Position numbers and translations under genes: made by a program. Shown here piece after piece: positions 12,693-23,683 of a stretch of 64,000 nt of DNA; within the stretch, counting starts at the first letter, position 1, and every line of letters starts with the position of its first letter. The notes under the pieces are model-generated. The model saw only the letters and a list, made by a program, of their open reading frames with translations. It did not search any database and was not told the DNA's origin. The stretch comes from Daucus carota subsp. sativus (taxonomy: Eukaryota > Streptophyta > Magnoliopsida > Apiales > Apiaceae). The stretch lies in assembly GCF_001625215.2 (NCBI RefSeq), contig NC_030383.2, positions 47,984,380-48,048,379 of the forward strand, in the 5' to 3' direction.

Positions 12693-13746
12693 TCATGGAT
12701 TATTATGCCTTTCAGCAAACCTGTAAAATCGAATAGTGGGAGATTTGAATTTAGATCTCAGTTAATAATATAATTTTAAACAAAGTGTGTGACTTGTTAA
12801 ACCTTATTGCGGCCCTTAGATCTTCAACTGCCTCGTGGTTGTGATTTATGAAAAACCTTGTTGGTTCAAAGTTTGTCAAGGTTGCTTCACCTAAAACAAA
12901 GATGTTAAATTTTGTTTGCAAACTATTCTAGTAATATGAACGTAATTGTAACTTCTGTACCTGTTACCATTTGAGCTTTACAACTGGAAATTATAACTAT
13001 AATTGGATGCTGGACGGCATCATGGATGGCCTGATTAAATGATTGTGCCATTTCCTTATAGAAAATCACTTGTGCAGATTTCCTGCACAATGAATTATAT
13101 TATGTTTAAAGAATCAAGTGATTTACATGTTAATAACTATGTAGATTATTGAACTAAACACTAACTCGATATCAGTTATTGTAAACTGAATACATGATTC
13201 TTGCTCCATGTTATTGTTTGTGAAGCTAGTGATTGGCTGAATCTCTACCAGTATTCCAACAACATCTGTATGGAATAATTAAACATAACCGAAGCAGATA
13301 GTTGTGAAGAAATACGAACGATGTGTAGAAAAATCTACAGGAAGAATAAGACTGACCGATGAGAAATTGGTCATCGCCAACCACAGCCATTAAAGCCGAC
13401 AATTTTGTGAATTGGAAGACATTATGCGGGATATAATCCACAGCTCCAGTGTGCAAAACCTGAGTCATATGATTCAGTCTGATATAGAAAACCTTCCTGA
13501 AGCATCTTCCATTTTGGATGTCCGTATAGTTCCGAACAACAAAATTTTGCACATCATACGTTTCTCCTTCAATAATATGACTTCCCAGGCGTTGCATTTG
13601 TAGTGCAGGAAGCCATGCATGAATTCGACCTCCCTATATGTTAAATAGTAAGTTACCAAAAGAAAACAATGCAGGCAAACAAATTAAAATATGTCAACAT
13701 ACCAATTCATCGACAAAGATCATGTTTAGGCCAAGATTTTCTGCAC
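12693..13746 (-). pseudogene. RPA70-like OB-fold gene, 5'-truncated (copy A)
   Basis: Second copy of the same gene family, directly upstream of copy B on the same strand. Exons: 13746-13703 (partial), 13633-13357, 13265-13166, 13082-12961, 12890-12803, 12720-12693. The first exon is cut at 13746 by the repeat junction, leaving only AENLGLNMIFVDEL of its coding end, so no start codon remains. The rest reads through: GGRIHAWLPALQMQRLG, an FVVRNYTDIQNGRCF block, and FFINHNHEAVEDLRAAIR, then a short tail to a stop at 12693. It differs from copy B at many positions, so the duplication of the two genes is much older than the near-identical flanking repeats. Confidence 0.75.
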
Positions 13747-14132
13747 TATATTATTAAAGAACTGTACTGTCTCCTAGCACGGCTCCTAAACTAGTTATTT
13801 GTTGCCTGATTTACATTAATCAAAGACGCGAGGCATGTACTGGGATTTAGAACAACTCCACTCATTATGAAACTTTTTAATTAAAAAATAAGTTGATATA
13901 TCAAAAATAAAAAATCATAGATAATCTTATAAAATAACAATTTAACCATACTCTCCTCTTATTTATAATTTTAGTCAAACTTTTATGAATAACTATATTT
14001 GTCGAACCACTACAGATTTGTAGCAAATGCTACATCATTAATTTTCCTATTAAAAATACATTCTATTAGGATAACTTAAAATAATAAAAATATACTATAT
14101 TTAAAATATAGATTTTATTTATGACATCTTGA

Positions 14133-14223
<91 letters not shown>

Positions 14224-14266
14224 GTATACTATTTTTAGAATATAACTAGCTAATCAATATAGTCAA
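13747..14266. repeat. Flanking direct repeat, right copy (empty site)
   Basis: Second copy of the 10152-10647 sequence, with a longer (TAA)n run (about 14133-14223). Its left edge joins directly to RPA exon sequence. Its right edge continues from GTCAA into TACAATCGATAT, i.e. the uninterrupted target site of the Helitron. The near identity of the copies implies a recent event or an assembly duplication. Confidence 0.9.
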
Positions 14267-15580
14267 TACAATCGATATAAAATATGTTACGGGTTCCATA
14301 AATTTTACATATTATTTTATAGATTAAATTTAGCTAATATAATCTAAATAGAAGATGCTGGGCCGATGTTCATGTCGCTAGGCATGACTTGTATAACAAG
14401 TGAGGAGCTTAAAATGGGTGTGGATAATTTTGACTTATGAGTTATTAAAAATATAATAAAAATAAAAATGATTTATGGGCAACTTATGTCTTATGAATAA
14501 TTTTTATATAAAAAAAGTTAAAAAAAATTAAGTCACTAAACTAAAATAAGTACCTCAAACTAACTTCTAAGTCAGTTTCAGCTTACACAAACAGAAATCT
14601 GGCTTCTAACTTATGACACAAACAGACATTTTTCAGGTTAAAATTAAAAACAACTTTAAACTCTAGAACAAACAGGCTCCACATCTGGTCTACACGGAGT
14701 AGGCAGCACACGAAAATTGGAAAAATCTAAAAAAGATTTTCTATGATTTGCGTTTGCTCGTGGGCACACAATAGTCACTAACTTTCATGAAAATGATAAG
14801 TTTTGATTGATGGATGAATAATAAATGTTGATGGCCCTATGCATACACACAAATTTCACCAATAAAAACAAGTCATTTTCATGAGAGTTGGTACTTATTG
14901 TGTGCCTTTGGACACACATTCATGTGCGTGAACACAATAATATAAGGGAGTCGTCTCGGTATCACAATTCACAAGTAATTTACAAGAAAGATGTAGTCGT
15001 CATTCTAGGAGAAGCTTTTCTTCTCTCTCCACCGAGATGAGTGAGCTAAATTAGTTCCCTTGAGTTCTCTATATCTTCATTCCCGGTCAACCAAAACAAG
15101 TCATTATGCTTTGGCTACCGGTGATTGTGGAGCATATATAATGTCTTCCTGCTCTCTCTTTCTCAGATCACAAGAGCTAGGGATGATCAATTTTGTTCAT
15201 AACAGCATACTGTGCTGCCGTGTCGGGGAATCAAGCGTACTGGTCCGATGTATATATGTATGTATTTATATATGTTGTTTGCTGCCTGCAGCTTCTACTT
15301 TACTTCCGAATTCATGCATGATGCATGATTTTGTTTATTGCTAGCCTTTTTGCCTTGACATTAAGGCCTACCTTATTTTAGTTTCGGATGATCCTCAAAG
15401 TCGTACCACATCCAAATATCGACTTCACAGATCTTTACTATTTGCTGTATATATATTTTACAAGCGAGATGATTCTATGCGTGTGCGCGCAGTACTCTCT
15501 TTTGAAGAAAAAACATGTTTGCTATTATTCACATTGACAGATAGGAAGAAAAGCCCATATGCCGATAATGAAGAACCATA
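14267..15580. other. Intergenic, possible MITE remnant
   Basis: No gene seen. At about 14400-14680 there is a stretch ending in CAAACAGGCTCC with CTTCTAACTTATGACA-type words, which resembles the GGGCCTGTTTG ends of common plant hAT or Tourist MITEs, but no clean left end or target duplication was found. The rest is AT-rich spacer. Confidence 0.35.
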
Positions 15581-15582
15581 AG

Positions 15583-16470
15583 ATTGAATTATTAGATAGA
15601 ATATAATATGATCATAATAAATCCTAACACCCTGAACCGGAAAATTGATCATTTAATATTAAGCCCGATTCTGAGTTTTTCGGGATCCTATGTCAAAAAA
15701 TAAATCGAAAATATTTAAAATCATCTAATTTTTACTAACACATATTAAAAAAAGGTATAGACGATTTATGAGTCATGATTTAATAAAAAATTTAATAATT
15801 CATAAAAAATAAGTTCGACGAGCTTTCCAAGATGTAAAATCATTGATGATAATATCAGAATAAATATTTCTTAGAAGTCTTTTTTCGATTGATTAAATTG
15901 CTAGACTATTCAAAACCTGAAGTAGGTTTTTATCGACTTTAACTTCGAGCAAAAAACCTATCAATGGCATCATGTTGCGATTTTACAAAAAATTTCTCTA
16001 AGTTTCCTCTTTTTCTTTTTAATACTTTCATATAAATGTTTTTTTAAAAAAACATAACATAAAACAACTAGATTAGATACATTAAAGTAATGTTAGAATA
16101 GAATATGATCCTGATAAGCCGTCATCCTAACACCTTGAAATTTTGGGAAAATTGATCAGTTAACAAGATATCAGAGTTTAGTCTCGCGAGAGTCTCGAGT
16201 TTGACTCTCGGTGTCCCAATATTCTCATAATTTATTAAGAATATTCTCATAATTTTTGTGGCATAAGCGCTCATGATCCATAAACGACTCATAAATGAGC
16301 ATTCGAGTAAGATATAATGTTAAAATATGATATTATTCTAGTATGACTCCTCCTAACATCAGGAGATATTGAAAAAATTGGTCACTTATATTGAAATGAG
16401 AACTCTGAGATTATGAGAGACTCGAGTTCGATCGGGAGAATTGGTCACAACATTGTGATATCGAGCTCAA
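15583..16470. mobile_element. Fossil short-LTR (TRIM-like) fragments
   Basis: Three related stretches begin near 15590, 16092 and 16319 with TGTTA(G/A)AATA-like words and continue with CCTAACA...TTG words. The 16092 stretch runs about 75 bp to TTAACA and is followed by GATATCAGAG, which resembles a methionine-tRNA primer site. This suggests decayed terminal-repeat-in-miniature retrotransposon pieces. They are old and broken, and the limits are approximate. Confidence 0.35.
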
Positions 16471-17049
16471 CAAAAACCGGACGAGCGGAAAACTAATCTA
16501 ATTTCAGATAATCTTCGGATAGTTATCTTTTAGGTAATTTGTTTATGGGTAATGTTATGTATCCACTGACGTGGCAGACAGTTGACTAATTTTAGTTGGA
16601 TGATTGATGTGAATACATGGGGTTTCATTATTATCAATGTCAGATGAATCAATAATATATGGATTTGAAAAGAAAAATTGCGAACATACTTGGGGCCAGC
16701 ATTTTCCTTTTAGATTCCATCGCTTATTTCAAAGAAAAATAAAAATAAAAAGCAACATAAAGCCCAACAAGACAACGTAATGGTCGACATACATGGAAAT
16801 TGAAAGCCCAATAGAAAGCCCAGTAAGGTAAAGAAAATGAAGATGTGAGCCATATGTTGTAGATATGGTGGACCGAGCGAGTGGCTCTGTAAAATTTGGA
16901 TGGTGCTCATGCTTCCCCAAATTTTTCTTCCTTGTAATTTCTCACAACAACAATCATCTTCAACGATTATATATCATCATTTCCCTCACATTTTATAATT
17001 ATCTCCATATTTATAGAAATTACTCCTAATTCTACAGATTTAAGACAGA

Positions 17050-20008
17050 ATGAGAAGCCTACAAGCATCCACCTCGTACACCACCAGTCTGAGCTCCGCA
17101 GTTCCATCTGTCGCTAATTACTCTCCTCGTACCCTGCATCACCGCCACGTCATCTCCGCCAAAGGTTTCACTTTCCCCTCTTTCCCTAATTCTTTTTTTT
17201 TTATGAATTGATATCGAGATTGAAAAATTTTAAGTAATTAAGCGTTTTGAATGGTTAAAAATATTCTAATCTTTGATGAATCTGATAGGAATGGAAGTGT
17301 GTGATCAGTATGTATTGATTTGTGTGTTACTGTGGTGTTAAGTTGAGGATTTGTGTGTTTGTTGTAGGTGAGCCAACTGAGAAGTCTGTTGAGATCATGA
17401 GGAAGTTTTCCGAACAGTATGCTCGTAGGTCTGGCACCTATTTCTGTGTTGACAAGAGTGTCACTTCGGTAGTTATCAAGGTATTTTGTCTTAATACCAC
17501 TTTCGTTTGTGCTTGTTGCTTCTGTTAAGTGGTTCCTACATTTTGCAGTCTTGATGATGTTATAAATTAACAGTCATAATATGTCTATTGATAACTCATT
17601 TGTTGATCTATGTCACTTGATCATTTGTTGATCCATGTCGCTTCTTGATCATTTGCTGATCTATGTCGCTTCTTGATCATTTGTTGTTATTTTTTTTGCA
17701 TTTCCTGTGCTCCTACGGTCTTAACTAATTATTAACTGCTACTACAATTTTGTTTGATGGTGATATCATATCCAGAAGTTCTAGTATAAACTTAAGTTGG
17801 TATAGAGATGCATATCTCTAGTATGAAACTGTTTTCTCTATTGTTCTGGTTTGTTTCCATGTAATAGATTTTAAAAGTATATAAAACCACAAATTACAAA
17901 ACAAAACCTCTATATTTTTCTTTGCATATGTGAAAGAACTCTAATTTACTAATATTTCTTCGTCTCTCGACTATATTATAAATTTTTGTATGATGACAAT
18001 CAGGGCTTGGCAGATCATAAAGATACATTGGGTGCACCACTTTGCCCTTGCAGGTAACTATCTGTCCTTTCCATAATTTTCTTGTGGATAATATCAAAAT
18101 ACACAAGTTTTATATATGTCTGCCTCGGCATCACATTTGTGGCTCCAATTTGCATTTCAGGCACTATGATGACAAGGCTGCAGAGGCTGTGCAAGGTTTT
18201 TGGAATTGTCCTTGTGTTCCTATGAGAGAGAGGTATGTATATCTTTTATATGGAAGTACATTGAATTTATCAGTTTGGACGGTTATCTCTACTAAGATGG
18301 CTTTCTGCAGTGGCTAGAACATAAAAGCACCCAGTGTCAGGACTCAGGACAATTTATAGCTCAAATAGAAGTTATAATATTGCATTATTCTCATTGGGTC
18401 ATTGACTCATTGTCCGAGATCTTTTTCTTTTCATAAAATTTTTTAACAATCACAGTTGTAGATGTTACATTATGCACCATTATAATTTGTGTGCATATAT
18501 ATAGAGAAAGGGGGATATACTAGTATAAAGGTAGCTTCCTGACCTCGTGTATCCAAGCCAAGCTTATGTGTAGCATAATCTTTTTAAACCAGTTCAACTA
18601 ATTTTTTTTTAATTTCTGTCTTGCTCTCGTTTGGCACTGCAGAAACTGTGGTTCTCGGTAGACAGAAAATTTAACCAATCTATTTTCACAATTTCATACA
18701 TAAACTTTGGTGAATGCCATTAGATCCAACTGGTTGTTAGAGAGTGTTAAAATAGAATCGTGATTGAGATCTTTCAGACTGTAGTTGTTACTTATTAGTA
18801 TATTGACATATAATGATAAAGGCCCTGTTTGGAAGTTAGAGGTTTGATAAAAGATTAAAGGTTTGGGCCATATCAAGAAAACAATACACCAGAAATTTAT
18901 AAATTAAGAGAAATTGGTTAGAAGCGTGTGTATGCAACCTATCTATTCTAATTATGAAATGGATAAGTTTATATATGAAATGGTTAGAAGCGTGTGTATT
19001 CTATTCTATTAGAAATGATTTAACAGCTCTTTATTAGTTCCTTAGTTACTGATTTAGATGGTTCCTCTCTCATATGCAGGCTAAATTTAATAAGAAACTG
19101 CTAGACTGAGATATTTGTTTCTTTTTGCATCTGAACTTTTCAGTTTCTTCAGATCGTTGTTTCGCTTTTTGGTTTATAGATCTATTTCTCCCTTTTAGCG
19201 GGTTGATATATTCAGATGTGAATTTCTTTTGCAGGAAGGAGTGCCACTGCATGCTTTTTCTCACCACCGACAATGACTTCGCTGGTCAGGATCAGGTAAT
19301 ACTGAATGCTCAACTTTTTGCGTCAGAGTCGGTTTAAATGGTATCTTGCATGTATAATTTACTGTTGGTTCAAACTTTGTTGGTACTTTGCAAATGCAAC
19401 AAAATAAGTGGGGAACTTAGAAAAAAAAATGACACATATTAAATATTAAGAGGGTCTGTAATATCCCTATGAGATTTTGGGGAATGAGTTTTGGTACATA
19501 GAAGTCATTTTAACCAGAAAAAAGATGAGCATCAAGCTGATGTAGATATGAAATATTGATTCTCTTTACTTATAAGTTGACTGAACAATCAGTTTCGAAC
19601 CCTTTTTTCTCCAAGGCAATCACACATTAATGGTTATAAAATCGTAACACAGGCTAGCCATTAAATTGTTTAGGTGAAGTTATCCTTTAGTTCCCAAGCT
19701 AGCACCATTTGATTGTACAAAATAACCAATATATGTTTTCATATCTTACCAAAATCGTGCTGAGAAAGATTCATTTCTTTATATTTACCAATAATCCTGA
19801 TGAGAATACAGATGAAATCTGTAGTGTATGTGATAATTCTATATCGATATTTATGTTGGATCATCATAAATCTTCTTTTAGAACAAACAATATGCTGTAG
19901 TCTACCATTCTGGTTGATTTCATACTTATATCTTACGGGATACCTTTATTCGTTTCTATACAGGCCATTTCCTTGGAAGAAATTAAAGAAACAACAGCAG
20001 GCATGTAG
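17050..20008 (+). CDS. FTRC: Ferredoxin-thioredoxin reductase catalytic (beta) subunit, chloroplast
   Basis: Catalytic subunit of the plastid enzyme that passes electrons from photoreduced ferredoxin to thioredoxins through a 4Fe-4S cluster and an adjacent disulfide. Exons by eye: 17050-17164, 17368-17480, 18004-18053, 18161-18232, 19235-19295, 19964-20008; phases agree, 151 residues. Residues 1 to about 36 form a Ser/Thr-rich transit peptide ending near HVISAK. The seven cysteines keep the diagnostic spacing: C65, then CPC at 90-92, CPC at 109-111 (16 between) and CHC at 120-122 (8 between). The end is SLEEIKETTAGM. The partner variable subunit is not in the window. A TATATATC element at about 16968 lies some 80 bp before the ATG. 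All key residues are intact, so the gene should be functional. Confidence 0.96.
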
Positions 20009-20179
20009 GGAATCAATATATGCTAATCACTATTTGAGGAAACTTGGTTTGTATGTATACATACTTGTATTCTAGTGATAAATTTATCCAGCATCATTTC
20101 ATGTTTGCTTTCTTCCCCGGTTACTAGTCTAGAAGTCTGTGTGTTAAGCTAAATCAAATTCTAAAGCTTATTAAGATTG

Positions 20180-20680
20180 TGATTTGGCGGAGCAAAAAAG
20201 TACCAAAACTGAAAACCCGAACCGAACTGTGTTAATTCGGTCCGGTTCGGTCTTAATTTTCTGAAACTTCGGTCATTTTGGTCATGAGTAGACCAAAATA
20301 TTTTCTGGTCCTGTCCGGTCTTTTAAAAAATATTTTGGTCTTTACCGAATAGACCAAATAAGATATGCTATAATTTTTATCCTATATAAATATTATAAAT
20401 TGTTATTATATTAGATATTCTAAATATATCTGTTTCTATACGTCTGTTTGAAGTTAAAACCCTAGAATCAGAAATTCACTCCCATCTTTTAATCGAAGAA
20501 CAAAAGGCTGTAGATTGCAGTATGATGCAGACACTGAAGTTGAGTATCGCAGGCAAAGTACTCGGTTTGGTTAGGTTCGGTCCATAAGCTTCAGTCGGTT
20601 TTGGTCTAAAAAAATGAGTATCTGGTTCGGTCTGGTACACTGGACGGATGATCAGCAGCCAGCATATCATGTGAGTGTAT
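20180..20680. mobile_element. hAT-like element with CGGTTCGGT repeats, ends unclear
   Basis: Both sides of this stretch are rich in words such as ACCGAACCGAA (near 20219) and GGTTCGGTC (near 20245 and 20625), in opposite orientation at the two sides, with an AT-rich middle. This layout matches the better-defined hAT elements at 42-45 kb, but no clean terminal repeat or target duplication could be set. It lies just downstream of the FTRC gene. Confidence 0.35.
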
Positions 20681-21061
20681 AGTGTGGGTTTGCCTGTCCT
20701 CTTTCAACAGTTTTGCCTAGAGTAAGGGTAGCCTTCATGTTGATATACATATTATCAAGTCCAGTCTATAATAAACATGTTGAAATGATTAAAAAAAAAA
20801 AAGAGACGCGAATGGTTGGTTTTTATGAAACCAGTAGAGTCACGCTCACATATGCATTCAATCAAAGCCCGAGCAAGTACATTCGATTAAAGTTGTTACA
20901 TGATGTTACCCAGATACAAGAATCTCTAACACAGGAATTCAAACTCACCAATAATAGCCCTTCATCTGTATCCTCAGATTAGATGACCAAGTGAAACATA
21001 ACAAAACATAAAAGCAAAATAGAAAGACAACGAGTGTCACAAGTAAATCAAGACAGTATCA

Positions 21062-21253
21062 TTAAACGGCAGCTGTGAGGGCAAAGAATGATACGGCAAC
21101 AGCAAAAACTCCGATCAACATGGACTCGAATGAAATAAGTCCAACTGCGGCATCAGTACTGGGAGGAGCAGCGGGCGACACTTGTGCAGAAACAGACAAC
21201 GCTGCAAACACGAAACAGACAGCCAAAACCAGAGCAATCTTTTGGCAAGCCAT
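21062..21253 (-). CDS. Arabinogalactan (AG) peptide, GPI-anchored
   Basis: Single-exon frame for 63 residues. Residues 1 to about 23 are a signal peptide (ending SVSA). A very short mature part follows with Pro, Ala and Ser (QVSPAAPPSTDAA), the context for hydroxyproline-linked arabinogalactan. The rest is a GPI-anchor signal with a hydrophobic tail (about residues 42-63). Length and layout are those of AG peptides, which sit on the outer face of the plasma membrane and in the wall. The mature peptide would be only about 12-15 residues. A TATAAAAG box lies about 85-90 bp upstream. No homologue name can be given for so short a protein. Confidence 0.85.
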   Translation of the reverse strand: MACQKIALVLAVCFVFAALSVSAQVSPAAPPSTDAAVGLISFESMLIGVFAVAVSFFALTAAV

Positions 21254-21336
21254 TTCTGTTTTGTGGAAGAAGCCTGTTTCAGATAGAAATGGATGATTGA
21301 AGATTGAGTTGATTACTAATGGGTACAGTTGAAACC

Positions 21337-21344
21337 CTTTTATA
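21337..21344 (-). promoter_or_regulatory. TATA box of the AG-peptide gene
   Basis: On the minus strand this reads TATAAAAG, a strong plant TATA box, about 85 bp upstream of the ATG at 21253. Confidence 0.6.
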
Positions 21345-21800
21345 GGCAGTGAACCCGGAAGAAAATAAGGTAAAGTTAGGCACTTCCTTTTCTTATAATT
21401 GATTGATGAAACCTATGGTCTTTCTTTTTGTCATTTAGGAAAATTAAAGGAGTAGTTGAAGACACAAAGGGCAGATGGCAAGGGTTTAGTATAGATATCA
21501 GAAACTGCGTCGTAATTTAACTGCTGCCCTGATGGCAATATCAAAGGGGGGAATGTAAATGTCACATCTTATTGTTGCTTGCCTTGAGATGTTTCAATAC
21601 TACTCAACAATGCAGCCAATTGTTAGCTTATTGTAAATCAAAAAATGTATTCTCTGCTGTGCAATTTCGCATCATAAAATGAGTAGTCCGTTGTATTATT
21701 CCCCTCCTTAACCTATGCATTCGTCATATAATCAAATCCATCCAAGCATAAGTAGTTATAAGCATGTGTTCATAATAAATTAACTGAAAAGAAAATCCTT

Positions 21801-21988
21801 TAAGGGGGTTTGAAAACGTGCATTTCATTTCAAATGATAGAATTTAAGTTGTCATTTCAAATTTTCAGGTTTATACTAATATTTGAATGTCCTGAATTTC
21901 AAATGAAATTGAATTTCATATTCCGAAACATGTTATTTGTTCAAATTCAGAATTTCAAATGAAATCTAGGTTTCCAAACAGACCATAA
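21801..21988. mobile_element. Tourist-like MITE, 182 bp
   Basis: The body 21804-21985 is flanked by TAA (21801-21803 and 21986-21988), the target duplication used by PIF/Harbinger (Tourist) elements. The ends pair loosely: GGGGGTTTGAAAACG on the left against TGGTCTGTTTGGAAACC read from the right, and both continue into ATTTCATTT. The interior is a long imperfect palindrome of TTTCAAATGAAAT words. No coding capacity. Confidence 0.6.
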
Positions 21989-22668
21989 AGTTATTTAACA
22001 GGATTCAGATTTTCAAAACATTTTACTGGATGACATTATCGTATGCTGTTATTCTATTTGTTCTGATATTTGGTGCTGTGTTATGTGCTTCTCATGTCAA
22101 ATGTCCCTGTTGGCTTTCTTTTTCTTTTTCTTTCTTTGTTTGCTAGAATCCTTTTTAGAGCATTTCTAGTGATCCGTACGTACGGGTCCCGTAAGGCTGT
22201 AACTATGTTTTTTTTTCTCTGTTGCAAGTAAATTGACCTCCCTGTTGGCTGCAAATGCAATTGCTTGCAGTCGTGTGTCACAATTATTCGATTCCTCGAT
22301 AAATAAATGATCACTATAAATTGAGTTTAATTTTATTTCATTTGAAGAAAATTGGCATTGGGGCTGAACAATCCTAGTCAATCACCAATGGACAAAATTC
22401 AGACATTAAACCAATGGAAACTGCTTTGGATCAAACCCCAAGTCTGCATGCATCAACAAATTTTAAGACCCACAACATTATATAGAAACAATTTAAGCCC
22501 AATGTCCAGAATGAAAAGTAGCATAAAAATTGTAACACTAGATCACTGGCAGTGACAAGGAAGAAAACTTGGTACAATACTTAGCTTTTCCCCATGATAC
22601 ATTGATACTTAAAAATTCTTAATATTTAGAGTTACATGCATATTACATAGCATTTGGGAGTAAAATGT

Positions 22669-23510
22669 TCAAGGGCACTTGCTTTTGCCACCATGAGTGG
22701 TCATATTAGCATAGCATTTGCCACATTTCTCTTTGTTTCCAAACTGTCCTGGAGGCACACATTTGCATCTGTCACAGCATGTCACACAAGCTCTTAGGCA
22801 CACATTCTTTCTTGAGTGTAGCTTGCACCTCACCAAGCATGGAGGGTAACACTCTGCACCCAAAAATATGTATGTCCACTCAATCTTCAGATGACACAAA
22901 TTAATAATAATATGAATGGAATGCATTTATGAGATAAAGCTACTACCTTTAGTGTTTCTTGGTGGTGAAGGGGGTGGTGGTGAAATTGGAGGAGAAGGTG
23001 GCTTCACAGATGGACGTGGTGGTGGTGGCACCTTGACTGGGACTGGTGGTTGTGGTGGTGGTGGGGCCTTGGATTGTACCGGAGGAGGTGGAATCTTGAC
23101 TGGAGTAGGAGCTACAGGTGGTGGTGCCTTCACTGGGGCAGCTACTGGAGTAGGAGCAGGAGCAGGAGCAATAGGTGACTTGAGGGGACTCTGTGCATGT
23201 GGTGGTACTTTGGTAATAATGCCACTCTAGAGAACAAGATAAAAGTTCACAAAAGTCAAAAAAATACAAGGAGCTTAATGAAATATCTTGTAAGCTAGTG
23301 ATTTACAGTGTGTTGTACTTATGTTTTACCTCCAGGAGTTGTTCACTTTCTGATAAAACCTACAAACACCATAAAATGAAGTAAAACATGGTCAGAAACT
23401 AAATGAACTTTTAGCTGTAGTATTTTATTGATTTTCATATAAACACACCATACCATTGTTGAAACAAGTAAGAGGGAGGCCAGAAGGTGAAAGAAGGATC
23501 TGAGTGCCAT
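22669..23510 (-). CDS. Proline-rich GASA/snakin-like protein (gibberellin-regulated family)
   Basis: Secreted wall/apoplast protein with a C-terminal GASA domain joined to a long proline-rich spacer, the layout of Arabidopsis GASA14 and proline-rich GASA-like proteins. Exons by eye: 23510-23454, 23359-23330, 23226-22947, 22853-22669; phases agree, 183 residues. Residues 1 to about 20 are a signal peptide. Residues from about 30 to 122 are rich in Pro-Ala, Pro-Val and runs of PPPP, as in wall-associated proteins. The last ~61 residues hold exactly 12 cysteines in the GASA pattern (CYPPC, RC, VCLRAC, TCCDRCKC, CGKCY, final KCP). GASA proteins are linked to gibberellin response, growth and redox control; the specific role here is unknown. 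A CTTATATC element lies about 50 bp before the ATG and may be the TATA. Introns are small, and nothing looks damaged. Confidence 0.93.
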
Positions 23511-23683
23511 GTTGTTAGAAGGTGGTTTTGAGCAGAATGGGGAGTGAGTGGAGTGATATAAGTAGAGAGATGAGAAGAGATAGGAGGGTTGTTGCAAGGT
23601 AGGAATGGCCCATTAAGATCATATTTAAGGAATGGGTGACAGCTGCTTGAGGTGAGGCGGTGAGCCATCACTGTTTAGCTGAT

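Larger units (their letters stand above)
10648..13746 (-). mobile_element. Helitron, 5'-truncated, carrying two RPA-like genes
   Basis: Read on the minus strand, the sequence ends with a short GC hairpin (GCCC ... GGGC), seven AT-rich bases, then CTAG (10648-10651), followed by T of the flank. This is the Helitron 3' end signature (hairpin, CTRR, insertion between A and T). The empty site is visible in the right repeat copy, which reads GTCAA|TACAAT. The expected 5' TC end is missing: the element stops at 13746 inside an exon of an RPA-like gene. No Rep-helicase frame is present, so it is non-autonomous. RPA-like genes are known cargo of plant Helitrons. Confidence 0.72.

Noticed and set aside
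10152-14266. LTR retrotransposon reading of the two direct repeats around 10.6-13.7 kb
   Set aside because: The repeats lack TG...CA ends, there is no primer site or gag/pol frame between them, and one border is an exact Helitron end while the other cuts an RPA exon.
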